From contig QCXZ01000064.1 in the NCBI GenBank assembly GCA_025024175.1, forward strand, positions 7,998,001 to 8,062,000: a stretch of DNA of 64,000 bases. The letters are read 5' to 3'. Positions within the stretch are counted from its first letter, which is position 1, and every line of letters begins with the position of its first letter. The DNA comes from Rhyzopertha dominica (lineage: Eukaryota > Arthropoda > Insecta > Coleoptera > Bostrichidae). A program made the position numbers and the translations under genes. Of this stretch, positions 46,289 through 56,560 are shown in pieces. The notes beneath the pieces are model-generated. The model saw only the letters and a program-made list of their open reading frames with translations. It did not search any database and was not told where the DNA came from.

Positions 46289-47589
46289 CAGGGTCCGCCA
46301 CTTAAAACTCCCCAGGCTCGTATTTTCGCTGTTTTTTTAGGTACAACCTTAAATTATATATGAAATTGTAGGCCTTTTTAAACTCTTTAAAACAGAATAT
46401 TGGGTGTTCAATTTTTTTTTTGTTAATTATCATATTTTGTAAATAAAGCTAATTTTTGTAAATATTTTTTAACCTTTTAACCTGTCAACTTCTCCAAACT
46501 GTAGGCCGAAACGTATAAGGAGAGCGCCGGAGAGGCTAAATTATACTTAATTTTAAGTTAGTTAAAAATTTATAATTTGAAAATTTCTTTAGGGGGGAAG
46601 AATGTGGTATATTCCGCTGCTAAATATATTAAATGGGATTTCTTATAGGAGTTTTTCGATGTTTTTTGTACTCGGCTTATCTGGGATAGCCAGTTGGAAG
46701 AATAAACTCGTCAATAGAACATGCATTTTTAATTCCGTCCTCAGTACACCACACCCGTATAATAAATATTGCTTTATTGTCGGATGCCGCCTTTTATTTT
46801 CTTCAATTTGTGTCTTACCATGTATCCATAATTTTTACTCCTTCTTAGTGAAAAACAAGAAAAACTATTCGCCACCATTTTTGTTAATATGGTTGTTCAG
46901 AATTTCTTAAGTGTTATTTTAGTAGCTTATTACGGTACAAATTATGCCTACATACCCATCGCTGCACACAAAACCTCAAAATTTGGAGTAACTTTTTAAT
47001 AAATAAAGTACAAAGTTCGTTCTACAGAGAGAGAGGCTAGAAAACGAAACCCTGCGATGAGGCTAGTTTGGTTTTCTACATCACGCACTAGCCTCATCGC
47101 AGGGTTTCGTTTCCTAGCCTCTCTCTCTGTAGAACGAATTTTGTACTTTATTTATTTAAAAGTTACTCCAAATTTTGGGGTTTTGTGTGTAGCGATGGGT
47201 ATTTAGGCATAATTTGTATCGTAATAAGCTACTAAAGTAACACTTAAAAAATTCTGAACAACTCTATTAACAAAAATTGCGGCGAATAGTTTTGTTTTTC
47301 ACTAAGAAGGAGTAAAAATTACGCATACATGGTAAATACACAAATTGAAGTAAATAAAAGCCGGCATCCAACTATAAAGCAATATTTATCATACGGGGTA
47401 AGGTTAAAAAATATTTAAAAAAATTAACTTTATTTGCAAAATTTGATAATCTGCAAATAAAATTTTTGGACACCAAATATTCTATTTTTAAAGAGTTTAA
47501 AAAGACCTACAATTTGACATATAACTTAAGGTTGTACCTTAAAAAATAAAGAAAATACGAGCCTGGGGAGTTTTAGGTGGCGGACCCTG
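46289..47589. mobile_element. Fold-back element family 2, 1.3 kb palindrome
   Basis: The left end is CAGGGTCCGCCACTTAAAAC, and the right end (47589 inward) is its complement. Both are flanked by TA (46287-46288 and 47590-47591). The arms match nearly throughout and meet near 47076 around AACGAAACCCTGCGATGAGG and its mirror. The left arm has about 270 extra bases (roughly 46480-46750) absent from the right arm. These include a 102-codon frame start and a CGAAACG sequence. There is no recognisable coding gene. A terminal fragment of the family is at 14530-14621. TA flanks and CAGGG ends point to Tc1/mariner mobilisation. Confidence 0.8.
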
Positions 47590-47591
47590 TA

Positions 47592-48279
47592 TATATTGGG
47601 AAAAAACACCTTATTTGTCTAACGTTGTTTTTCTACATACAAAATTTTTGATAATGATGTTCTCAATCAGATAATGTAATTGTCTTGCAAGTAAGATGTT
47701 CTTTTCGAGAATATGACATGAACTTACCTTTATTAAATATAAACCATGGTTCGCTATGACTTCAAAAAATTGGCCTATTTTTTAAGGTTCCAAACTTCAA
47801 GCTGAATATGATCAGAAAATGCATAGATGTCATTGCTTGTAGTTTTACAAATAAAATTGTTTATGTCGTGGGCACAGAGGCTATTATCACGAAGAAAAAT
47901 CATCTCATAATATAATATATTGCGGTAGCATCAATATCCATAAGAGTTGCCTTACTTAAAAATATTTTAAAAATTNAAACTTACAGCAAATTAGATGCCC
48001 TGCTGACTATATAAACCTAAAAATAACAGCTACCATTCGTCTCTCTATCTGCAAACGCCATATCGGCAAAAAGCGTTAATTAAAGTTTATTATTAGCAGC
48101 ATTTCATCGTTCTCCTTTCTCTAACGGTTGTACGCTATCTGCGTATTCATCATTAATTGATATCAACCTATGAAAACAATAAAAAAAAAAGAGACAAGCT
48201 CTCGGCTCCTTTGCCTCATTATCGAGTAGAGCAGAAAGCCTCCCAATCAGTTTCTAATTACTTAATTGATATATTACAG
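47592..48279. other. Intronic sequence upstream of the Wnt exon
   Basis: AT-rich with a pyrimidine-containing run before TATTACAG at 48272-48279, which serves as the acceptor. An N lies at 47976. Confidence 0.45.
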
Positions 48280-48518
48280 ACGTCTGGGAATGGTGATGGG
48301 GGAGATGATGCAAGGTGACCAGCCCACCGGTTGCGAAGCTCTTCCTGGCCTGAGCGCTGGACAGGGCCGGCTCTGCCAGGTGTATAAGGACCACATGATG
48401 GCCGTTGCCGCCGGAGCACAGCAGGCCCTGGCGGAGTGCAAGCATCAGTTCCAGCACAGGCGATGGAACTGCTCCCTCTTGGACGATGTGAACGTTTTTG
48501 GGCCAGTGCTGAATATAG
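48280..48518 (+). CDS. Wnt5: Internal coding exon of a Wnt gene, best fit Wnt5
   Basis: The exon begins after TATTACAG and ends before GTAATA at 48519, in phase 1 (one base of the last codon lies in this exon). It encodes about 79 residues: RLGMVMGEMMQGDQPTG, then CEALPGLSAGQGRLCQVYKD, HMMAVAAGAQQALAECKHQF, QHRRWNCSLL and DVNVFGPVLNI. This is the N-terminal part of the Wnt fold, with the conserved C..LPGLS.GQ..LC, ECxxQF and RRWNCS blocks. The (L/V)Y.DHM segment and VFGxV.xIG point to Wnt5 rather than other subfamilies. Wnt proteins are secreted, lipid-modified ligands; insect Wnt5 acts in axon guidance through Ryk-type receptors. The lipid-acceptor serine and C-terminal cysteine domain belong to exons not seen here. 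It is the least AT-rich coding stretch in the region, with strong codon bias. No stop or frameshift. Confidence 0.85.
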
Positions 48519-49008
48519 GTAATAATAACTAATGTTCAGAAAACGTACAGTGCAGTACGACTATACTTATACATATTCACGACAACACTTAATCCAACAG
48601 TGAGCCAATAATTTTTTCCTGAAATTTCACTGTAAAATATAATTTTCGGATTATGTTTGTTTTAAATAATTTGCAAGAAATTGTAACATTTAAAAATTAA
48701 TTTGGCAATGACGGAAAATCAAAAACGAATACATAAATGAAATCAATTTTAATGGAATACGTTGTACCATCGTATACCTAAAGAAAATGTGTATCCAGGT
48801 TGAAGTCCCGCCTCTATTACATCCTTTTTCATTTTACTTGACATATAATACACAATAAGTAACTGATATTGGCTATTTATTTTCACAAAAGAAGAAAGAG
48901 TATCTTGATAATAACCAATTAAAATATATAATTCAAATTATATTGCATAAGTATGATGGAGCTCCTCACTACATATACAAATTAATTCCTAAACATTCTC
49001 AGGAGTAA
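48519..49008. other. Start of intron downstream of the Wnt exon
   Basis: Donor GTAATA at 48519. The rest is AT-rich with no recognised feature. Confidence 0.5.
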
Positions 49009-49010
49009 TA

Positions 49011-49381
49011 CAGGGTTTCTATAAATGACCCATGCCTCCAGGGCGCTTATGGAAATTATTGATGAAATCCATTTGCCGCCTCTAAGGAAGGTGAACACAA
49101 CTATTGCTTACTTGTCATCTGTCGGTTATTGAATTATTTGATATATTTTAATATGAGAAAACGCCTGGGAGTGCGTATTTTCAACATATGTTTTGTGCAA
49201 TAATCAACTTTAAAGTTGCAAAAAGCTCACATTTCGGAGCTGTGGAGTGACATTGATCTGCATCTTTAAGTACCTACTATCGCCGTGCATATTGTAGCCT
49301 GGCAGCAGTCATAAAAAGGTGGCACAAAGAATTCAGAAATCAACGCCGCCCGAGTTGCATGAATCATTTATAGAAGCCCTG
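49011..49381. mobile_element. 371-base MITE with TA target site
   Basis: The left end CAGGGTTTCTATAAATGA and the right end, read on the other strand, CAGGGCTTCTATAAATGA differ at one base. TA lies just outside both (49009-49010 and 49382-49383). No coding sequence. It sits in the inferred Wnt intron. Confidence 0.8.
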
Positions 49382-49628
49382 TAGTAATGATAGTAGCAAG
49401 TAACACGAACAGTTAATTTTTAAATTTCTGAATTAGATCCATCCAGAAACAACTGCAAGGGAGCAGATATTAAACTTTTTGCAGTTCTTTAGTAAACTGT
49501 ATACTATTTGTATAATATTTAAGATATTTGCCAAAATTTCAACGTTTTACACAATTATATATTTCATATGCAATGATATTAATTCACATACCTACAAAGA
49601 CTAATATTTTGGTTTGGATTTTGGTTTG

Positions 49629-49741
49629 AAGGCTTCCGTGGTTGTTGTCGATGACATGTTGTTTTCCGGGCTGGTTCCCACGTTGGTTATTAGACCTTGA
49701 CGTTTCGACACTCATGTCGGTGTCTTCCTCAGAAGTAGCTC
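49629..49741 (-). repeat. Solitary Penelope flank (same family as copy A)
   Basis: GGCTTCCGTGGTTGTTGTCG through GTCTTCCTCAGAAGTAGCTC matches both flanks of copy A at 4553-5151. The hairpin (49703-49732, minus strand: CTGAGGA...GTGTCGAAA) has an intact five-base stem. No nuclease or RT sequence is attached. Confidence 0.7.
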
Positions 49742-51539
49742 TTCAGAGCAAAGACTATATTACCAAATAAATCTGAAAAATAGGTACAGATATTTTCTGC
49801 TGATTAATTGTAGCTCTCATGCATCATAAATGACAACAGTAAGGTAACGAACATTTTATAGGTCGGAGACTTTGTCGAAAAATATGGATATAGGTACTGT
49901 AATTAATAAATATACTTATCAATGTAACAGTCCCTATTAACTTGATGACGATGCATTTAGTTATAAGAGCAGTGACATTACATTTCACCGCAACATGAAT
50001 GACAAGAATCATGGTTGTTTATTATTATTATCTGTATCTCATACAGAGACGTTACTGATCCATAAAAAACGCGCACATGATATCAAACAGCCCATTTAAT
50101 TAATTTTTCGAGCATAACATTGCATTATTTTTCAAATATACCTAATATACAGAAATGAAGCAAACACAAAGTTTCTACCGAACAGCGGGACAAGCAATTT
50201 TTAACACAATTAAATTTAACACGATTATAACTTTTAAATGTCGGCAAGATTTAGTACAAAACAAATTGCATTATAGCTTATGTTTTATATCGGTGATTTA
50301 TGGTAAATATTTCGCATTAGGCTAACGATTTTCGTATTTATCATTAACGGTGAGATTTATAAGGGATTTTAGCAATTTTTCTCTTTCACAAAAAAACTAA
50401 TACCTACTCTAAATGAATATTTGAAAGCTTATGGCATATTATTCATAAAATGTGGAATATTGGATTCGTGTATCGTGTTTATTACGACATGCATGCTTTT
50501 GCGTCCGCCTATACATATCCCAACTGTTCATCTTAAAAGTATTTGTTTACCCGGTAGCATATAATCGAGCAAACAAGTATTGCTCCGATTGAAATCTTGT
50601 TTTTTTGGGATAGACTGCGTTGATTTAGGAAATAGGGTCGACGTTTTGCAAGCTCTTATAAGAGAAATCTTCAGGACAGGAATACAGAATATAGCACAAC
50701 TTAACTCAAGAAACACGTCCAAGCTGAACCAAATTCTAAGGAACAGCAATAGAGCATTCATTACGTAAAAATGCATCTGGGCTTCAAAAAATGATAACAA
50801 ATTCAGATTTTTCACGAAATAATAATACACCTGCATACGGATGATTGATTGCTTTTTAAATTTTCATAAAGAATAAATTTATCTGGAAAAAACTACTAAA
50901 GTTTTCCATGTGTTGCACACTCAAAAAAAACTTATAGGTAGTATATAATAATTATTACTAATATCAGCATGTTGATTTGTAAAAATTTATTTACTCTTTT
51001 TTTTAAATCTGAGTTTCTTAAATACTCGTAATTATTTTTTCCCAGACTCTGACTAGATATTGTGCGTATAGCTCGTTTTAAAAAATAGTTCTCTCTGAGC
51101 AGGTGTCAAAGTGGTTAATAAAACTACAGCATCATTATCTTCAAAAGCAATGCGTTTTGATGCCAAACAGGAAAAATATTACTATAATGATTGTAAACCT
51201 TTACACAAAAACTATGTCCTAAATGAACATTTGTGAGAAAACGAGGAAAAGGTTCTGAATTTTGCAATCAGTTCACTATACCTACACTGAAAGCTGAAAA
51301 TACATAACCCGTACCAAAATTCAATTTCGTCCAAAAGTGGACTTTTTGTACCAAATTTGCAATTCCGCCATCAGTCACATAAATCATAAAAACTTGATAT
51401 AGTTGTCTTTCTTTAAAGTTATTTTCATTTCATTTAATACAAACAGCTTATAAAAGTAGTAACGGATCTATTGAAATAACTTCGTTTTCGTCGAAAAGAC
51501 AAAAGCGTGAGAAGAAAATAATAAAAATTATAATATTTG
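49742..51539. other. No recognised gene; one protein-like frame at 50580-50768
   Basis: A 62-codon plus-strand frame (CVDLGNRVDVLQALIREIFR, then NIAQLNSRNTSKLNQILRNS) has a more balanced composition than its surroundings, but I do not recognise it. It has no clear splice sites. Confidence 0.25.
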
Positions 51540-51665
51540 ATTGGGTATTGCTAGCTTTGACCGGGAATTGGACCCGGTACCTTCTGATTTTATATGTAAT
51601 GAACGCCATCTGACGTTTTTGTAGCTGAGTTGCTCGTCGCTCGTTATTTGCGAGTTTCAGAGCAA
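51540..51665 (-). repeat. tRNA-derived SINE or tRNA-like pseudogene
   Basis: The minus strand carries GAGCAACTCAGCTAC, resembling a D-arm and box A, and ACCGGGTCCAATTCCCGGT. The latter is a perfect T-arm stem with a box B-like core GGTCCAATTCC. The spacing between them (about 65 bases) is wider than in a functional tRNA, and the anticodon arm does not fold. A non-tRNA tail follows, ending in AT-rich sequence. This is the layout of a tRNA-derived SINE. Confidence 0.45.
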
Positions 51666-51786
51666 AAACTGCAAAAACCTAATCAAATCCTCTTGTAATC
51701 ATTATCAAATAAAATCAGGTAGTAAATAACTTTGATATTAAAAATAACAATGTTTGATTCCTATTGATAATTAATTATTCTTTAAG

Positions 51787-52384
51787 AAAATATACTTGAA
51801 CTGTAATCCACTTTATTCTCTTAATTGTAAAGCACTTTCGACTAAGAATTAGTTATCGTCAGTACGAGCAACAAAATTAAAGAGAAAAGGGTACTTTTAC
51901 AAATATTTTGACATGTCAGCAACACAGACGCGATATTAATTTACATCAAATAAATAATTTAGAACTGGACAATTACAAACTTTGTTTAGAATAGTAAAAT
52001 TTTGTTCACTAATAATTTCATAAATTTCATTAATGTCAAATAATTTAATTTAAATTAAATGTAATGAATTTAAATTGTCTAGCGAAGCAGTGCGTTTATT
52101 TAGCAATAAATAGTTTGCTAATGAATAATTTGTTGTTACAATAGCTGTATTTTTATACTTTTTGATTGTTTTAAATGTTCCTTACCTCTAATTAAAAAAG
52201 ATCTAACCCGCCTGTCTAACACAAACGAAATTTCAATCATTGCATGAAAAACTATAAATGCCTAAATTATTTAAAACTGAAAAAGTTCCTTTTTTTGTTG
52301 CTTTTACTGACGATGGCTAATTGCTAGCCGAAAGCACTTTACAGTTAAAAGAATACGTAAAGTGGATTACACTTCAAGTATATT
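51787..52384 (-). mobile_element. Penelope-like element copy H between inverted flanks
   Basis: The minus strand encodes a decayed GIY-YIG C-terminal region: FLIRGKEHLKQSKS and, in a shifted frame, TTNYSLANYLLLNKRTASLD followed by NLNSLHLI. The second piece aligns with TSSLANHLLSFKHTASSNNL of copy C. The outer 85 bases (51787-51872 and 52298-52384) are reverse complements of one another with scattered mismatches. Each contains the CTGACGA hairpin. Everything upstream of the nuclease is missing. Confidence 0.65.
52307..52333 (+). ncRNA. Hammerhead-like hairpin at end of copy H
   Basis: CTGACGA, an extra T, GGCTA, loop ATTGC, TAGCC, then GAAA. The stem is a perfect five base pairs. After GAAAG the sequence CACTTTAC pairs with GTAAAGTG 14 bases further on, which supplies a second helix. 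This is one of the two best-preserved examples in the window. Confidence 0.5.
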
Positions 52385-53756
52385 TACTTAAAGAGGAATT
52401 AATTATTAAAAAAATCCATTTCGAGAGATATGAATCAATTTTCAATTTTATATAAATTATATAAATTAAAAAGACGCATAATCTTAAATAAAACGATCGT
52501 TTATTATGGTAGAGAGATTCTATTCCACAAGTTCACACGTTCCGCAATCCTGGAACTTTAAACGCTCGCGGCTTACGTGGATGACACCACACATACATAC
52601 CTACTTAGCCGTAATGATCGTAATGTGGACATCTTCCGTATATGTCACTTATAAACTGTCTTCGAGAGTTGCGACCGTCAATAAAAAGCAACCCTGATTG
52701 AATCAACAAAGTCATTTAGTCCCGTTAACACGTCGTTTAGCATCCCCGTTTCAGAGAGCGTAACCAAGTTATGCACATAAATTTAATTTCGCAGGCACCG
52801 TTAAACTATAATAAAGTTCGCATATAACTAATATCGCCAATCGATCACTCACATCACAGGCAATCAGCGTTTCATAGGTATCTTTTTCGAACCAGTGAAT
52901 CGTAAAATTTGCCGCCTGAAATTGTGGGGTTGCAATCGCTTTCGTATTCGGTTTGGATGAATTCTGGTTCGATTTCCATCGGATCTTTTACTGCCGTTAA
53001 ATACCGTTTGTGCAGGCAATTGTTACCGTAAAAATTTTAATTAAAGTATACGGTACCATTAGTGCTGTAATTAATGATGCGGTTGAACAGAGAACGAATT
53101 TATCTCGCTGGATATAGGTCACAGTGTAGTTTAGTCAGAGAGTTAACCAAGAACAATGCAAAGTAATCAGTGTATTGGTATAAGGAGCTCACCTTACAAA
53201 TGGAACAATAAACACTATAGGAAAAGTGCCTGCTACCTACTGAAGCATCTTTTTGTACACCTAAACATAAAAAGTTCTATCGACATGAGGTGGAACGTGG
53301 AACGCTCTTTCTTTTGGTTATAAGGTTTTAGGACTGAAGCCTTCCTCAGACTTTATTTTCAAATTCTAAATTATACGTGTGGTGCAAAACTATTGCCTTG
53401 GAAAACGATTAATGATCTGATCATAAGTTGCTTTTTAACCTTTTTAGTTTTGTAAATGAGTTAAGCAAAGATCACGTTATTGTCTTGGATCATTTAAACA
53501 CTCCTTTTTTACCATCGCCTCATGAGATGCCCGCATGGGCGTACTCAGCCTTTGGTATAGGGGGGGGGGCAAAGCAGGAACGTCCTGTAGAGTATAATTC
53601 AACATAAATAGAAATATTAAATGTTTATAAGATATAGGTACTTAAGTAATTAATGAAGTATTTATTCCATAAATAATCTTCGTGGATTTTCTGCAAGGTG
53701 ACTTCAAGCATCTTCTGTGAAATAAAGACCNAAATTATTTACATGTTTTCTATGTA
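52385..53756. other. No recognisable gene
   Basis: Nothing coding recognised. At 53320-53400 the minus strand has CTGAGGAAGGCTTCAGTCC followed by TAAAACC, possibly a further decayed Penelope end motif. Confidence 0.35.
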
Positions 53757-54037
53757 CAGTGGCCTTCATAAGTAATGTCGTACGGGACGGTGACGAAAAT
53801 AACGATGCGCCCATTTCGCTGCAACCCGATATTCAGTTGCGGACGACGTAGATGTCGCAAAAGAAGAGATACATACTGCTCCTTTCTTTAATCCTCAAGT
53901 GGTATACTCAGACAGGTTTCAGTATTTAATGCAATATTAAAACTGTATTGGAGAGAAAGGGCGACTGTCTACTTGAATGTAAAGAGTAGACTAAGCGGGC
54001 TTAGCAGTTATTAAAGCACAAGTTAACTCTTTAAATC

Positions 54038-54067
54038 CTGATGAAGGAATAGAAATAAATTCCGAAA
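54038..54067 (+). ncRNA. Hammerhead-like hairpin within the left arm
   Basis: CTGATGA, an extra A, GGAAT, loop AGAAATAA, ATTCC, then GAAA. The five-base stem is perfect. The right arm lacks it: at the equivalent place (about 58275) the sequence jumps from GGTGAAGGAAG to CCCG, a loss of about 50 bases. Confidence 0.5.
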
Positions 54068-55639
54068 GCTTAAGACTAGTGTGTTTAACAACTTATGCTA
54101 AGCCCGCTTAGTTTATCCTTACATGCATACAATTTTTAATGTAATCAGAAAGAAAGGAGAAACAAAATTTTAATAAAAGGCGTAAAATTTTCCATTTGTA
54201 AGAACATCTTTTATGATATCTGTCCTCTTTGTAAAAAAGCAATGCTTGTTGCAATCACATACATGATTTCTTTTAGTAAAATTATTTAATTTTTAATGTT
54301 TATTGCTTTGATAAGTTCTATTTTTGTAACAAAAACCTATTTAATTTAAGTATATTTTAGCTTTTAACTACTAACGAAATAACTACAATATTTTTAATAA
54401 AAGCTATATAGTTTAGGTATTTGTTAATTTTACGGTCAATATCAGATATACATAATTGCTAGAAAATTTATCAAATTAATTTTTAACGCAAATTAGTCTT
54501 TATTTATAACTATAACAAAAAACATTGTTTATCAACCTTGCTACTAATACTATTATTTATAAACGATGTGAAAAATAACTAATGTATATTCTGCTTTCCA
54601 TCAATCTTTAGACTGATTATTCAGCTTTTGCGTCTCACTCAATCCTTATCTTATTACATCTCTAAATTATAATGACGAGCAAATTATTTCTTGTTTTCTT
54701 ATTAAGAGCGTTTATTATGAACAGTGTTGAAATGTACAGAATTTTGTTCGCCTGCCAGTTTCTCCCGAACCTGAAGTGAGTAAAACTTCAAACAAAGTAA
54801 CCGCATGCAAATGAGGGTCGATTTATGGGTTTATGACGACAGGCGCACTCCACCACCAGTGCAAAAATCCCACCATGAAATCCCAAACAGCAGCCTACGC
54901 GGCCAAGCATTTCAGGTAAATGGTATTGGTATCTCCGGCGACGACTACAAAAAATTTAGGAAAGAAATGAAACCAGGACTATGCCACGATCTACACACAA
55001 CGAAATAAGTGTTTGCCAACATTTTTGCATTTAAAAAATTGTAGAGGTACTTTTGCAGAATCACATTACATTATATAGACGGACAATATAGAACGGAAAA
55101 TTGCTGTCACTAATCTAACACGATTAATATTAGCTAATGTTTTTTCATATCAAAATCACCAATAGGGACTTGACGGCACACAGATTTCAAATCATTCGGA
55201 TCTGTCTGTGCCCGATATGAGAAAACATTAATTTGATTTAGCCGAAGTCAAGTCTTTGTCGATATTCCCACGCCCCTGTTGACAAATGGCCACAAAACTG
55301 TATATGCAAAGTCCCCTCAAACTCAATATCAATCTTAAAATATTTAATATTTTCATATTATGCCCCTAAGGGCGATATTGCGACATAACCTGGGGTCAAT
55401 AATTTCAGAAAGTAACTATTTTCTTAAAATATCCAACATCCTTTTTGTAAAATCGTAGTTCCTTTTTTTGTACTCTACGCTCTCAGTGCGCATGTTTTTT
55501 TTTATTTGGAAGTCTAGCTGACCCTGAATTAGGTAATACCAATCGTGATTTTTGTTTATTGAAACAATCTCCTACTTATGGCCCAAAATTTTTTTTTAAT
55601 ATTTGCTTCTGATGGGCTAATATTTAATTTATATGCTGT

Positions 55640-56560
55640 AAATATAAAATTTATTTCGACATCGTCATCTATCACTTCATCCGGAGAAGCTTATAAATAA
55701 AATGTTTTTGTCAATGAACAGCCCACATCGGTTAATCTTTGCGACTCTCTTCACTTATTCTCTGGCCACATCTTCATATCTTTTTCCATCTTGTAGGGAT
55801 GCAATATCACAATAATTGATCTTTATTATGTTTGCAGTAGGTATATGTAGTTTTTGCTTCTGGAGTTTTCCCCCGTTACATTTTGATCCCTGGTGTTTTC
55901 TTCATCTGTTTTCACCAATAAAATCATTAACTTCTTTATATATTCCCTCATTCATGCTCGGGCGATGACAATTTCCACCATAATAATTTCCATCAGTCTT
56001 TTGTAAATTACTTCGCAAATACATTTGTCACTGATTTCTTCTTGTCCGGTTTTGTCTTTTTTAATAAATATAGTCGTCTTACCTCTACTTTTCCATAACT
56101 ACCATATTATTGCGAATTACTATGAAGTATTTTGGTACTGTGAGATATCACAGCTGCAGCACATCTTGCTTCATACAAATTTTTCAAAGCATAATTAATT
56201 TGTTTACTACCAATAAATTGTGCGACAATAAAATTAAATTCTTCAACATTATTGATGGCGGCGTCTATCAAAAAACTTATTGCGGTGTTTGCAATAAACA
56301 TATAGATAGCTTTTGCCATAGGCACAAATTTCTTCTAATTGAGCAAATATATATTGAAAGTCAACAATCCTGTTTCCTCCCATCAGATCTACTTCAATAA
56401 TCGCAAAAACATTGTCTATTACTAAACATTTCTAAAATATCTGCAGATATTTACCATCAAATTATGGCTAGATGAGCTGTCCTGCATAAAATCTGCTCTA
56501 CCGGGATTCATTTTTGATGCGACATTGATGTTACCCTAATTATTATTTATACTTGTATCG
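55640..56560 (-). other. Unrecognised minus-strand frames in the long-TIR element
   Basis: A 72-codon frame (56325-56107; NTAISFLIDAAINNVEEF and LKNLYEARCAAAVIS) and broken frames to about 55900 have protein-like composition. I cannot assign them. At 55660-55700 the minus strand has GGATGAAG...GTCGAAATAA, a weak form of the hairpin motif. These could be remnants of the element's own gene or of an older insertion. Confidence 0.25.

Noticed and set aside
46602..46910. 102-codon frame in the left arm of the 1.3 kb palindrome
   Set aside because: Rich in F, L, S and Y, without a motif, and broken in the mirrored right arm. Likely chance.
48254..48457. Minus-strand frame over the Wnt exon
   Set aside because: Shadow of the Wnt coding frame. 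It has no motif, and the plus strand has canonical Wnt blocks and splice sites.
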